Shown here: piece by piece, positions 1 to 6,191 of the stretch
Numbering within the stretch: the stretch's first letter is position 1
How the letters are laid out: each line of letters begins with the position of its first letter
Notes under the pieces: generated by a model
Told to the model about the DNA's origin: nothing
Databases searched by the model: none
Seen by the model: the letters and a program-made list of their open reading frames with translations, nothing else
Made by a program: the position numbers and the translations under genes
DNA from: an uncultured beta proteobacterium
GTDB lineage: Bacteria; Pseudomonadota; Gammaproteobacteria; Burkholderiales; Rhodocyclaceae
Assembly: GCA_903932755.1 (NCBI GenBank)
Contig: CAIZHL010000584.1
Span: forward strand, 1 to 7,571
Direction: 5' to 3'
DNA length: 7,571 bases

Positions 1-1180
1 AGGACGCGCTGTTCATGTAATTATTCGACCAGTAATTGCCCTTCTCGAGCATGAAGGACGCTTTCGGTCGTGTGCCGTCGGCACGCGGTCTGGCCAGCAG
101 TTCGGCGGCGCGTGCGATCAGCGCGGCCGGCACGCCGGTGATGCGTGCGGCGTCTTCAAGCCGGTGCTCGTCGCGCGACAGCAGGAATTTGCGAAAATCC
201 TCCCAGTCGCTCTGCCAGGTGCCCCAGGTGGTGCGCCATTGCCAGGGCGTGTTGCGCGTGCCGCGCCCGTAACCCTGGTCGACTTCCCAGCGCTTCGCCA
301 CCCAGCGCTCGATGAAGGCCTGATCCTGCCAGCCACGCTCGATGATCACGCGGGCGATGGCGTTGTGCAAAAGGGTGTCGGTGCCGGGGATCACCGGCAG
401 CCACAGGCCGCCGCGTTTTTCGGCCCAGGCCGCGCCCATGCTCCGGTGCGGCGTGGCGAAGATCAGAGTCTTGTCCGGCGCATCGCCGCGCATGATCCAA
501 CTGGAGAACAGCGTGCTCTTGGTTTCGAAAGGATCGGTGCCGGACAGGAACAGCACGTCGCAGGCGCCCCAGTCCTCATAGGCCGGGGCGAAGGCTTCGA
601 GGCCGGCATCGTCGAGGCCGGCCGCGTCGTTGCTGTTGGCGCACTTGTCGTGCGGGGCGAACGCCGGGGTGCCGATGGCATCGAGCGCCAGCTTGGTGAT
701 CGCGTAGGTATTTTCGAAGTACTGGTAGGAGTAGGCCTTGACGCCCCAGGCGTGCTCGCCGTGATTCTTCAGCACATGCTTCGACACCGCCGCCATGATG
801 TCCAGCGCCGTGTCCCATGACACCGCCTGCAACTCGCCCTTGACCCGCAGCAGCGGCGTGGTCAGCCGCTCGCGCGTACGGTTCTCCGGGTTGTAGCACT
901 TTTGCGCCAGAGTGCCGCCGCGCATCGAATGATTGCCTTTCGGATTGACGGCCTTCGCTTGCGGGTCCGGCAGCACCAGCACATGGTGGGGCTGTCCCTG
1001 CCATTGCACGATGTTGTGCTGGGACGGATTGGCCCACGGCACAGCCGTATTCGCCGTCCCGCCAGCGCCGACTTTCCAGCGCCAGACGCGATAGCCGCAA
1101 CCCACCACGCAGTAGTCGCAGGCGGTGGATATCTCGTCGGCGCCTAGCGGCGGCAATGGCACAGACTGAGTTTCAGGCAT
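1..1180 (-). CDS. idrA: AioA-like molybdopterin oxidoreductase, probable iodate reductase catalytic subunit IdrA (partial, C-terminus beyond left edge)
   Basis: This is the N-terminal 393 codons of a DMSO reductase superfamily enzyme; the gene continues past base 1. Residues 21-28 read CDYCVVGC (C21, C24, C28). Where most relatives have a fourth cysteine there is Ser85, before Met-Arg-Gly-Gly. That C-x2-C-x3-C...S pattern is the [3Fe-4S] site of arsenite oxidase AioA, and the N-terminal spacing matches AioA. There is no signal peptide, as expected for a subunit carried out by its Tat-tagged Rieske partner. The ATG at 1180 has AAGGGGGG four bases upstream and overlaps the Rieske gene stop by 8 bp. 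The flanking Rieske and two di-haem peroxidase genes point to dissimilatory iodate reductase, which reduces iodate in the periplasm using a molybdopterin cofactor. The segment I align to the arsenite pocket does not keep the AioA histidine. The AioA/IdrA family call is firm; substrate is inferred mainly from context. The alternative is another uncharacterised AioA-like enzyme. Confidence 0.85.
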   Translation of the reverse strand, partial: MPETQSVPLPPLGADEISTACDYCVVGCGYRVWRWKVGAGGTANTAVPWANPSQHNIVQWQGQPHHVLVLPDPQAKAVNPKGNHSMRGGTLAQKCYNPENRTRERLTTPLLRVKGELQAVSWDTALDIMAAVSKHVLKNHGEHAWGVKAYSYQYFENTYAITKLALDAIGTPAFAPHDKCANSNDAAGLDDAGLEAFAPAYEDWGACDVLFLSGTDPFETKSTLFSSWIMRGDAPDKTLIFATPHRSMGAAWAEKRGGLWLPVIPGTDTLLHNAIARVIIERGWQDQAFIERWVAKRWEVDQGYGRGTRNTPWQWRTTWGTWQSDWEDFRKFLLSRDEHRLEDAARITGVPAALIARAAELLARPRADGTRPKASFMLEKGNYWSNNYMNSAS

Positions 1181-1685
1181 GCCGCCCCCCTTCGGGATAC
1201 ACCAGGCCCTGCATGCCGACGGCGCGGATCCGGTCGCCGTCCAGTTCCAGCACGACTTGCGGCAGGCTGGCCGTGGCGTGGCCGGTAATCACCACGCCAT
1301 GGCGGCTCAGGTCGAAGGTGGTGAGGTGGCGCGGACAGGGCCCAAGCACCTGCACGTCGGCCTGCAGGGTGCCCCGCAACTTGCCGCCGAGATGGGTGCA
1401 GCGCGTGCTGAAAGCCACTATGTCTCCCTGCGGACCGATGCCGCCGCCGGCCGGGACACCGAGTTTCACCAGCAAGTTGAAATCGCCGGCCTGCGGATAC
1501 TCGAAGTAGTGCGGCTCACCGTTCAACAGATCGGACAGGCGGGCCACTGCCAGGGGTGCATGTTCGGCTCGCTGCGCCCACACGGGTGCCGCGAGCGTAG
1601 ATACGGTGGCAAGCATGACCAGCTTGCCGCCGCTCAGTAGAAAATCCCGGCGCGACTGGCAGGCCGGTTCATCGTGGGCGTGCAT
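1173..1685 (-). CDS. idrB: Tat-exported Rieske [2Fe-2S] protein, probable iodate reductase small subunit IdrB
   Basis: This 170-residue protein matches the arsenite oxidase small-subunit type (AioB/IdrB). A twin-arginine motif SRRDFL (residues 11-16) is followed by a hydrophobic stretch and a likely cleavage site after Val-Trp-Ala37, so the folded complex should be exported through Tat. The Rieske cluster ligands are visible as C96-T-H98 and C117-P-R-H120. The two extra cysteines that form a disulfide in bc1-type Rieske proteins are replaced by Gly101 and Arg119, so no cluster disulfide is possible. The text around residues 76-92 (Leu-Gly-x-Pro-Ala-Gly-Gly-Gly) and the C-terminal Gly-Leu-Val-Tyr also resemble AioB. 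The start at 1685 has GGAGG five bases upstream, inside the end of the preceding peroxidase gene (17 bp overlap). The gene overlaps the catalytic-subunit gene by 8 bp. It probably relays electrons from a periplasmic cytochrome c to the molybdenum subunit. Iodate specificity is inferred from the neighbours. Confidence 0.87.
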   Translation of the reverse strand: MHAHDEPACQSRRDFLLSGGKLVMLATVSTLAAPVWAQRAEHAPLAVARLSDLLNGEPHYFEYPQAGDFNLLVKLGVPAGGGIGPQGDIVAFSTRCTHLGGKLRGTLQADVQVLGPCPRHLTTFDLSRHGVVITGHATASLPQVVLELDGDRIRAVGMQGLVYPEGGRHA

Positions 1686-2811
1686 TCATTCCTCCATCTG
1701 CCAGCGGCTTTGACTCCGGCACCCGCGGCGGCGCCAGCAGCAGGGGCTGGTCCATGCTCAGCGATTCGAGAAAAGCCACGAGGTCCTTCTTTTCTGCCGC
1801 GCTGAGTCCCAGCGGCCGCAATTGCGGTGCCTTGTTCGCCCCCTCCCCGCCTCCCCTGTCGAAAAAATCCACGACCTCGTGAAGTGTGGCGAATACGCCG
1901 TTATGCATGTAGGGCGCGGTATGGCGCAACTCACGCAGCGACGGCGTGCGGAAACGGCCGGCATCCGCCGGGTTGCGGGTCAGGTAGGCCAGGCCCAGGT
2001 CTTCGTCGCTGCTTTGGTACTGCACTTCGGAAACACCGCGCTGCAGGTTCTGCCAGCGCGCCGTGATCTGCACCAGCGGGTTGCTGCCGGCCTGGGCGTG
2101 GCGCGGCACGCCCAAGGCATGAAATGACTGGTCGGAAAGCAGCGGGCCGGCGTGGCACTGCACGCAGCCGGCCTTGCCGATGAACAAGGCATAGCCCCGT
2201 TGTGCCGCGGCGCTCAGCGCGGCGGCGTCGCCCGCCAGCCAGCGATCGAAAGGAACTTTTTTCGGATCGGACACCAGCGTGCGCTGGAAGGCGGCGATGG
2301 CTTGCCAGGCATGTTGCAGGCGCGGCCATTCGGTACCGAACACTTCACGGAAGCGGATGACGTACTCGGGCACCAGGCGCAGGCGCATTTCCATCATGGC
2401 CGCCTCGCCGTTGCCGGCAACCGCCCCTTCGGCAGCCGACTGCGCCTGCTGTTCCAGGCTGTCGACGGCACCGTCCCAGAACAGCCGGGACTAGTGGGCC
2501 GCATTGAGAATGGTCTGTGCGTTGCGCCAGTGGCGCGTACCGGGGTAGCCGCGCGACAGGGCTTCGGGCTCGCCCCAGCCGGTTTGCGGTGCATGGCAGG
2601 AGGCGCAGGAAGTCGAGGCGTTGCCCGACAGGCGCGTATCCCAGAACAAGAGGCGACCCAGCTCGACCTTGGCTGCACTCATCGGGTTGTCGGCGGGGAT
2701 GCGGACCGGCGGCAAAGGACCGAAATCACCTTTGACAGGCTCTGCCGCAGCCGCCAGGGAAACCGCCATCGAACAGAGCAGCGCCGCCCATGCCGCTCCC
2801 AAGCGCCTCAC
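1669..2811 (-). pseudogene. idrP1: Di-haem cytochrome c peroxidase-family protein (IdrP1-like), interrupted by an in-frame amber codon
   Basis: Read through the stop, this is a 379-residue periplasmic di-haem peroxidase (CcpA/MauG family). It has an N-terminal signal peptide (about residues 1-23, Ala-rich, cleavage near AAAA-E24), a first haem site CASCH at 69-73, and a second haem site CVQCH at 216-220. It also has the family's C-terminal block with RTPSLRELRHTAPYMHNG-type text. A TAG at 2491-2493 (codon 107) cuts it just before Ser-Arg-Leu-Phe-Trp-Asp-Gly. Frame is the same on both sides, and the upstream paralogue aligns without a gap across the point, so this is a substitution, not an indel. 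Codon 107 lines up with a Lys in the paralogue. A restart at ATG 2397 would give a 242-residue piece with haem 2 but no signal peptide, unlikely to mature. The start is a GTG at 2811 overlapping the previous stop as GTGA. The expected role is removing peroxide made by iodate reduction. The P1/P2 numbering is tentative. Confidence 0.85.
1691..1695 (-). promoter_or_regulatory. Shine-Dalgarno of idrB inside the upstream gene
   Basis: GGAGG sits five bases before the idrB ATG (1685-1683), within the last codons of the interrupted peroxidase gene. Its strength suggests idrB can be started independently, which matters because ribosomes arriving from upstream may stop at the amber codon at 2491-2493. 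Confidence 0.6.
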
Positions 2812-3902
2812 CGCGCGGCTCCAGTCAGCCAGTAGTCGTAGGCCGGCGGCTCGGACATGGCCGGCAGCGGCGCCGACCAGGCGCGCAAGAAAGCCACCAG
2901 CGCCGTGCGCTCGCGCGCCGTCAGTCCCAGCGGCTGCAACTCGCTGCCGGGACCGCCACCCTTATCGTGAAACGCCACCACGTCATCCAGCGTGGCGAGC
3001 ACGCCGTTGTGCATGTAAGGCCCGGTGTGGGTCAGCCCGCGCAGGGCCGGCGTGACGAAGCGCCCGCGGTCGGCCGCCTGCTTGCTGACGACGTAAGTAC
3101 CGGGGTCCTTGCGTTCGGCCATGTAGTTCGGCACGCCCATGGTGGCGTGGTGGCGCAGCAGGGTAATCATCCGCAGCGGTTCAGCCGCGATCGCCGGATG
3201 TTCGGGAACGCCCAGCCGATAGGCTTTGCCGTCGCTGCCCAGCACTCCGTTGTGGCAGCGGATGCACTGGCCTTTGCCACTGAACAAGGCCATGCCCTCG
3301 CGCACGGCTGGCGGCAGCGTCACCTTGTCGCCGCGCAGGACGCGATCCACGAGGGTGTCGCCGCTGTCCAGCGTCTTGAGGAATTCGGCGATGGCGACGA
3401 AGAGCTGCGGGCCGTAGGGCTGGCTCTGCGCGCCGAAAGCGTCGCGCCACAGCGCGAGCAATTCGGGAATCTGGCGGATGCGCTCCTGGATCAGGCGTCC
3501 GTCGGCATTCATGAAATGCGCCTCGGTGACCATGTCGCGCACCGCCGTCGGCAGATCGGCGCCATCGAGCCGGCCGTCCCACATCAGGCGGGCCTTCAGC
3601 CGTACCGAGAGCAGGCCGGGCGCATTGCGAAAATACTCGGTGCCGTTATAGCCGCGCGACAGCGGCTGGCCGTCGGCATACCCCCGCGACGGCAGGTGGC
3701 AACTCGCGCAACTGCGGCTGCCGTCGCCCGACAGCCGCGGCTCGAAAAACAGGTGCCAGCCCAGTTTGGCCAATGCCGGCTTGACTGTCGCCGGCGCCGG
3801 CAACGGTTCCAGGCGCGGGTATTCAGCACCTGCCGCCGGCCCCTTGCAGATGAGCAAGCATCCGGTCAGCACCGCGCCAAGCGTCCGTCGCCATCCGCTC
3901 AT
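2808..3902 (-). CDS. idrP2: Di-haem cytochrome c peroxidase-family protein (IdrP2-like)
   Basis: This intact 364-residue periplasmic di-haem protein belongs to the bacterial cytochrome c peroxidase/MauG family. A signal peptide covers about residues 1-26 (Arg-Arg then a hydrophobic run, cleavage likely after Ala-Ala-Gly-Ala26). Haem site 1 is CASCH at 65-69 and haem site 2 is CIRCH at 213-217. The family segments RLMWDGR (105-111), a His-Phe-Met stretch near 129-131 and a C-terminal THTGPYMHNGVLATLDDVV block are present. I chose the ATG at 3902 because it overlaps the cytochrome c stop as ATGA and puts the signal peptide at the N-terminus; a longer frame starting at 3953 adds 17 residues that do not look like a signal peptide. 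In iodate-reducing loci two such peroxidases accompany IdrAB and are proposed to reduce the hydrogen peroxide produced. Because its sister gene is interrupted, this may be the only working peroxidase of the locus. Enzymatic activity is inferred from family. Confidence 0.88.
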   Translation of the reverse strand: MSGWRRTLGAVLTGCLLICKGPAAGAEYPRLEPLPAPATVKPALAKLGWHLFFEPRLSGDGSRSCASCHLPSRGYADGQPLSRGYNGTEYFRNAPGLLSVRLKARLMWDGRLDGADLPTAVRDMVTEAHFMNADGRLIQERIRQIPELLALWRDAFGAQSQPYGPQLFVAIAEFLKTLDSGDTLVDRVLRGDKVTLPPAVREGMALFSGKGQCIRCHNGVLGSDGKAYRLGVPEHPAIAAEPLRMITLLRHHATMGVPNYMAERKDPGTYVVSKQAADRGRFVTPALRGLTHTGPYMHNGVLATLDDVVAFHDKGGGPGSELQPLGLTARERTALVAFLRAWSAPLPAMSEPPAYDYWLTGAAR

Positions 3903-4249
3903 CGGGGGCCCGAATATTTGAGCAGCGGGGCATCCTGCAGGATCACCGAACAACTCTTTTTCCAGTTGAGTATCTCGCGCAGCAGGCGGGCCTCCTGTTC
4001 CTTGTCGAGGGGCGTGCCGCCGGTGGCCGGAATCCGGATGAAGAAGACGCGACCGCTTTCGGTCTGGGCAAATTGACCGACCAGGGGCGGCGCTTCGCGG
4101 GTCATCTCGTCAGGCGGGAAATGGCAGCCCAGGCAGTTGAGGGCATATACGGTGGCCGCCGACTGACCGGCCATCGCCGTGACTGAGGTCAGCCCGGCGA
4201 GCAGCAGCGTTACTGTGCTCGCGATACACATTCCTGCCACGTTACGCAT
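3899..4249 (-). CDS. Small periplasmic mono-haem cytochrome c
   Basis: This 116-residue protein has a signal peptide (about residues 1-27, cleavage near AMA-G28) and a single haem-binding motif CLGCH at residues 39-43. The mature part is only about 90 residues. The tail Thr-Pro-Leu-Asp...Leu-Asn-Trp resembles the helix of small c-type cytochromes with a conserved Leu-Asn-Trp. A distal Met ligand is not obvious: Met49 lies close after the haem motif and there is none near the C-terminus. Cys100 is an additional unpaired cysteine. The frame is open upstream to 4333, but the ATG at 4249 is the start that places the signal peptide at the N-terminus; no strong ribosome site precedes it. It is the first gene of the block and overlaps the next by 4 bp. 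It plausibly carries electrons from the quinol/bc1 side to the Rieske subunit or to the peroxidases. This role is inferred from position, and the protein has no recognised gene name. Confidence 0.82.
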   Translation of the reverse strand: MRNVAGMCIASTVTLLLAGLTSVTAMAGQSAATVYALNCLGCHFPPDEMTREAPPLVGQFAQTESGRVFFIRIPATGGTPLDKEQEARLLREILNWKKSCSVILQDAPLLKYSGPR

Positions 4250-4296
4250 GGCGGAATTGAATGCGGAGACAGCCGGCGGCAGATAGCCGGCATTGG

Positions 4297-4333
4297 CGGC
4301 GCGATTGCAAATTTCCCACCTGCAATGCGTCAA
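4297..4333 (-). promoter_or_regulatory. Possible sigma-70-type promoter for the cytochrome c/idr operon
   Basis: On the minus strand, TTGACG (4333-4328) lies 18 bases before TGCAAT (4309-4304). This gives 5/6 and 4/6 matches to the -35 and -10 consensus, with transcription expected to begin near 4297, about 50 bases before the cytochrome c ATG. The -35 overlaps the stop codon of the ligase gene. The spacing is one base longer than ideal and the -10 is weak, so this is only a candidate. Read-through from the ligase gene, which lies in the same direction, is equally possible. Confidence 0.3.
4304..4326. repeat. Short dyad ATTGCA-N11-TGCAAT, possible operator
   Basis: A perfect 6-bp inverted repeat (4304-4309 and 4321-4326) lies in the only gap upstream of the idr-like block. 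It covers the candidate -10 and part of the spacer, where a repressor or activator could act. The arm centres are 17 bp apart. Six-base arms can occur by chance, so the call is weak. Confidence 0.25.
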
Positions 4334-6000
4334 AAATCCTCTTCGAAATACTCAAGAGAGCCTCTCTCTGCCGCCGCACTTCTGGATTCCTCCTGTTTTC
4401 GAAGATCGACCCGTCGGATTTTTCCGGAAATGGTTTTCGGCAGCTCGGAAAACTCGATCCGGCGGATTCGCTTGAAGGAGGCCAGTTTCTCGCGGGCGAA
4501 GCGGAAGATGTCGCCGGCCGTTTCCCGGCTCGGCTCGTAGCCCGCAGCCAGCACGATGAAGGCTTTCGGCACGGCCAGCCGCATCGGGTCCGGCGAAGGA
4601 ACCACGGCCGCTTCCGCCACAGCCGGATGTTCGATCAGGACACTCTCCAGTTCGAATGGACTGATGCGGTAATCCGATGCCTTGAAAACATCGTCTGCCC
4701 GGCCAACGTAGGTGATGTAACCGTCAGCATCCCGGCTGGCGACATCCCCGGTATGGTAATAACCATCGCGAACCACGTCCGCGCTTCTCTCGTCGTCGCC
4801 GGAGTAGCCTCTCATGAGGCCCAGAGGGCGGTGCCGCAAATCAAGGCAGATCTCGCCTTCAGCGGACGGCCGGCCCTCGGCATCGAGCAGTTCCACCCGG
4901 TACCCCGGCAAGGGGCGACCCATCGAACCCGGCTTGAGCAGGGCTCCCGGCGCGTTGCCGATCTGCGCGGTGGTTTCCGTCTGGCCGTAGCCGTCGCGGA
5001 TGGTAATGCCCCAGGCATTCCTGATCTGCTCGATAATTTCAGGGTTGAGCGGTTCGCCCGCACCGATGACCTCACGCAGCTTTACCGGAAAATCGGCGAG
5101 CCTTTCCTGGATCAGCATGCGCCAGACCGTGGGCGGCGCACAAAGCGTGGACACGTCGTGACGCACCAAAGCCTGCAGCACGTCCTTTGCACTGAAACGC
5201 GCATAGTTGTAGATGAACACGGTCGCCGCGGCGTTCCAGGGCGCAAAAAAGCAGCTCCATGCATGCTTCGCCCAACCGGGGGAACTGATGTTCCAGTGGA
5301 TGTCGCCTTCCTGCAATCCGAGCCAGTACATGGTGGACAAATGGCCCACCGGATAGCTCTGGTGGGTATGCAGGACCAGCTTCGGCTGCGCCGTGGTCCC
5401 CGATGTGAAATAGAGAAAGAGCGGATCTTCCGCTTTCGTTTCCCCGTCAGACAGGAAACTCGCAGCGGCTCCCAGACTCTCTTCATAGCCATGCCAGTCG
5501 GCGACCGGCTTGCCGAGAGTTATTCCGGTGAACGTGTGGGGTATGCCGGCAAATTTTTCGACATTGCGGGTCACGACAACCTTCACATTGCCGCGCCTGA
5601 TCCTTTCTGCCAGATCGTCGGTTGTCAGCAAGGTTGTGGCCGGGGATATCACCGCACCGAGCTTGATGGCGGCCAGCATCAATTCCCACAAGGGCACTTC
5701 ATTACCCATCATCAGCAGGATGCAATCGCCGCGCCGGACACCGCGTTGGCGCAGGTAATTCGCCACCTGGTTGGAGCGCTCGCTCAATTGGCTGAAGCTG
5801 AGTTCCTGCCTTGAACCGTCTTCTTCGACAATCACCAGGGCCGGCTTATCATTGCCCCTTGCCATGGAGTCGAAATAATCAAGCGCCCAGTTGAATCGAT
5901 CGAGCGCAGGCCAGCGGAATTCGCGATAGGCGGTCTCGTAATCGCCACGGTGATCGCGCAAGAAGTCGCGTGCCTTGAGGAAATTTTCAATTTCCGACAT
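4330..6000 (-). CDS. AMP-forming acyl-CoA synthetase (ACSM/acetyl-CoA synthetase-like)
   Basis: This 556-residue adenylate-forming enzyme activates a carboxylic acid to its CoA thioester using ATP. The core motifs are all present: the nucleotide loop TSGTTAQPK (199-207), the adenine-binding DGYGQTE (336-342), YHTGD (415-419), the hinge region GRADDVFKASDYRI (433-446) and the C-terminal catalytic lysine in PKTISGK (Lys527). The HTHQSYPVGHLSTMYW and SPGWAKHAWSCFFAPWNA text is typical of the medium-chain/acetyl-CoA synthetase-like branch, as is the length. No signal peptide is seen, so it is cytoplasmic. The frame is open to 6189, but I chose the ATG at 6000: the family N-terminus begins there and GGAG stands about ten bases upstream. 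It is divergent from a racemase gene and is followed after 80 bp by the cytochrome c gene. The acid used cannot be read from the sequence; a branched or medium-chain acid is inferred from the racemase. Confidence 0.9.
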   Translation of the reverse strand: MSEIENFLKARDFLRDHRGDYETAYREFRWPALDRFNWALDYFDSMARGNDKPALVIVEEDGSRQELSFSQLSERSNQVANYLRQRGVRRGDCILLMMGNEVPLWELMLAAIKLGAVISPATTLLTTDDLAERIRRGNVKVVVTRNVEKFAGIPHTFTGITLGKPVADWHGYEESLGAAASFLSDGETKAEDPLFLYFTSGTTAQPKLVLHTHQSYPVGHLSTMYWLGLQEGDIHWNISSPGWAKHAWSCFFAPWNAAATVFIYNYARFSAKDVLQALVRHDVSTLCAPPTVWRMLIQERLADFPVKLREVIGAGEPLNPEIIEQIRNAWGITIRDGYGQTETTAQIGNAPGALLKPGSMGRPLPGYRVELLDAEGRPSAEGEICLDLRHRPLGLMRGYSGDDERSADVVRDGYYHTGDVASRDADGYITYVGRADDVFKASDYRISPFELESVLIEHPAVAEAAVVPSPDPMRLAVPKAFIVLAAGYEPSRETAGDIFRFAREKLASFKRIRRIEFSELPKTISGKIRRVDLRKQEESRSAAAERGSLEYFEEDF

Positions 6001-6040
6001 GGTGCATTTTCTCCATTCTTGTCGGGTACTTGATGGCCGC

Positions 6041-6060
6041 ACGGATTGAAGACTATCCGT
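6041..6060. repeat. Inverted repeat ACGGAT-N8-ATCCGT
   Basis: Perfect 6-bp arms at 6041-6046 and 6055-6060 with an 8-base gap lie 41-60 bases upstream of the ligase ATG. In RNA this would be a small hairpin in the ligase leader; in DNA it could be an operator. No T-tract follows on the minus strand, so it is not a terminator. Confidence 0.35.
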
Positions 6061-6160
6061 ATGGAAAAAATGCTCGTCGTTGCAGGATCGCGCCAAGCTT
6101 CTTGCCGCATGTCGAGGCAGGCAAAGGCCGGACACCCTGAACTTGATTCTAGGCGAAGGC

Positions 6161-6191
6161 CATTGCCGCAACCTAACCAAAATCGGCAATG
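6161..6191. repeat. Inverted repeat CATTGCCG-N15-CGGCAATG, operator-like
   Basis: Perfect 8-bp arms (6161-6168 and 6184-6191) stand 23 bp apart centre to centre, about two helical turns, which suits a dimeric regulator bound to one DNA face. It is 59-89 bases upstream of the racemase start. A second GCAAT copy (6191-6195) directly abuts the right arm. No T-run follows, so termination is unlikely. The regulator is unknown. Confidence 0.4.

Noticed and set aside
164..820. Long plus-strand open frame (218 codons) opposite the catalytic subunit gene
   Set aside because: It is the antisense shadow of a GC-rich real gene. The minus strand carries recognisable molybdopterin enzyme motifs, while this product has no recognisable domain.
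1..1180. Steroid C25 dehydrogenase or ethylbenzene dehydrogenase-type molybdenum enzyme, suggested by the nearby acyl-CoA ligase and racemase
   Set aside because: Those enzymes have a Tat signal on the catalytic subunit and a four-cluster Fe-S partner. Here the partner is a Rieske protein and the Fe-S ligand pattern is AioA-like.
2398..2493. Frameshift or programmed recoding between the two peroxidase halves
   Set aside because: Both halves are in the same frame and the intervening codons read as sensible family sequence, so only a nonsense codon is needed. No stop-codon-decoding signal such as a downstream stem-loop was apparent.
3903..3953. Longer start for the intact peroxidase gene at 3953
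   Set aside because: It would add 17 residues with no signal-peptide character and overlap the cytochrome c gene by 55 bp. The ATGA overlap at 3902 fits better.
2790..4076. 428-codon plus-strand open frame opposite the intact peroxidase
   Set aside because: The minus strand encodes a clear di-haem peroxidase with two CxxCH sites. The plus product is Arg/Ala/His-rich low-information text and spans the real gene boundary.
4261..5814. 517-codon plus-strand open frame opposite the ligase
   Set aside because: The minus strand carries all adenylate-forming enzyme motifs in order. The antisense product has no domain character.
6001..6189. Longer start for the acyl-CoA ligase, extending 63 codons upstream
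   Set aside because: The extension is Arg/Ser-rich, unrelated to the family N-terminus, and would consume most of the divergent promoter region.
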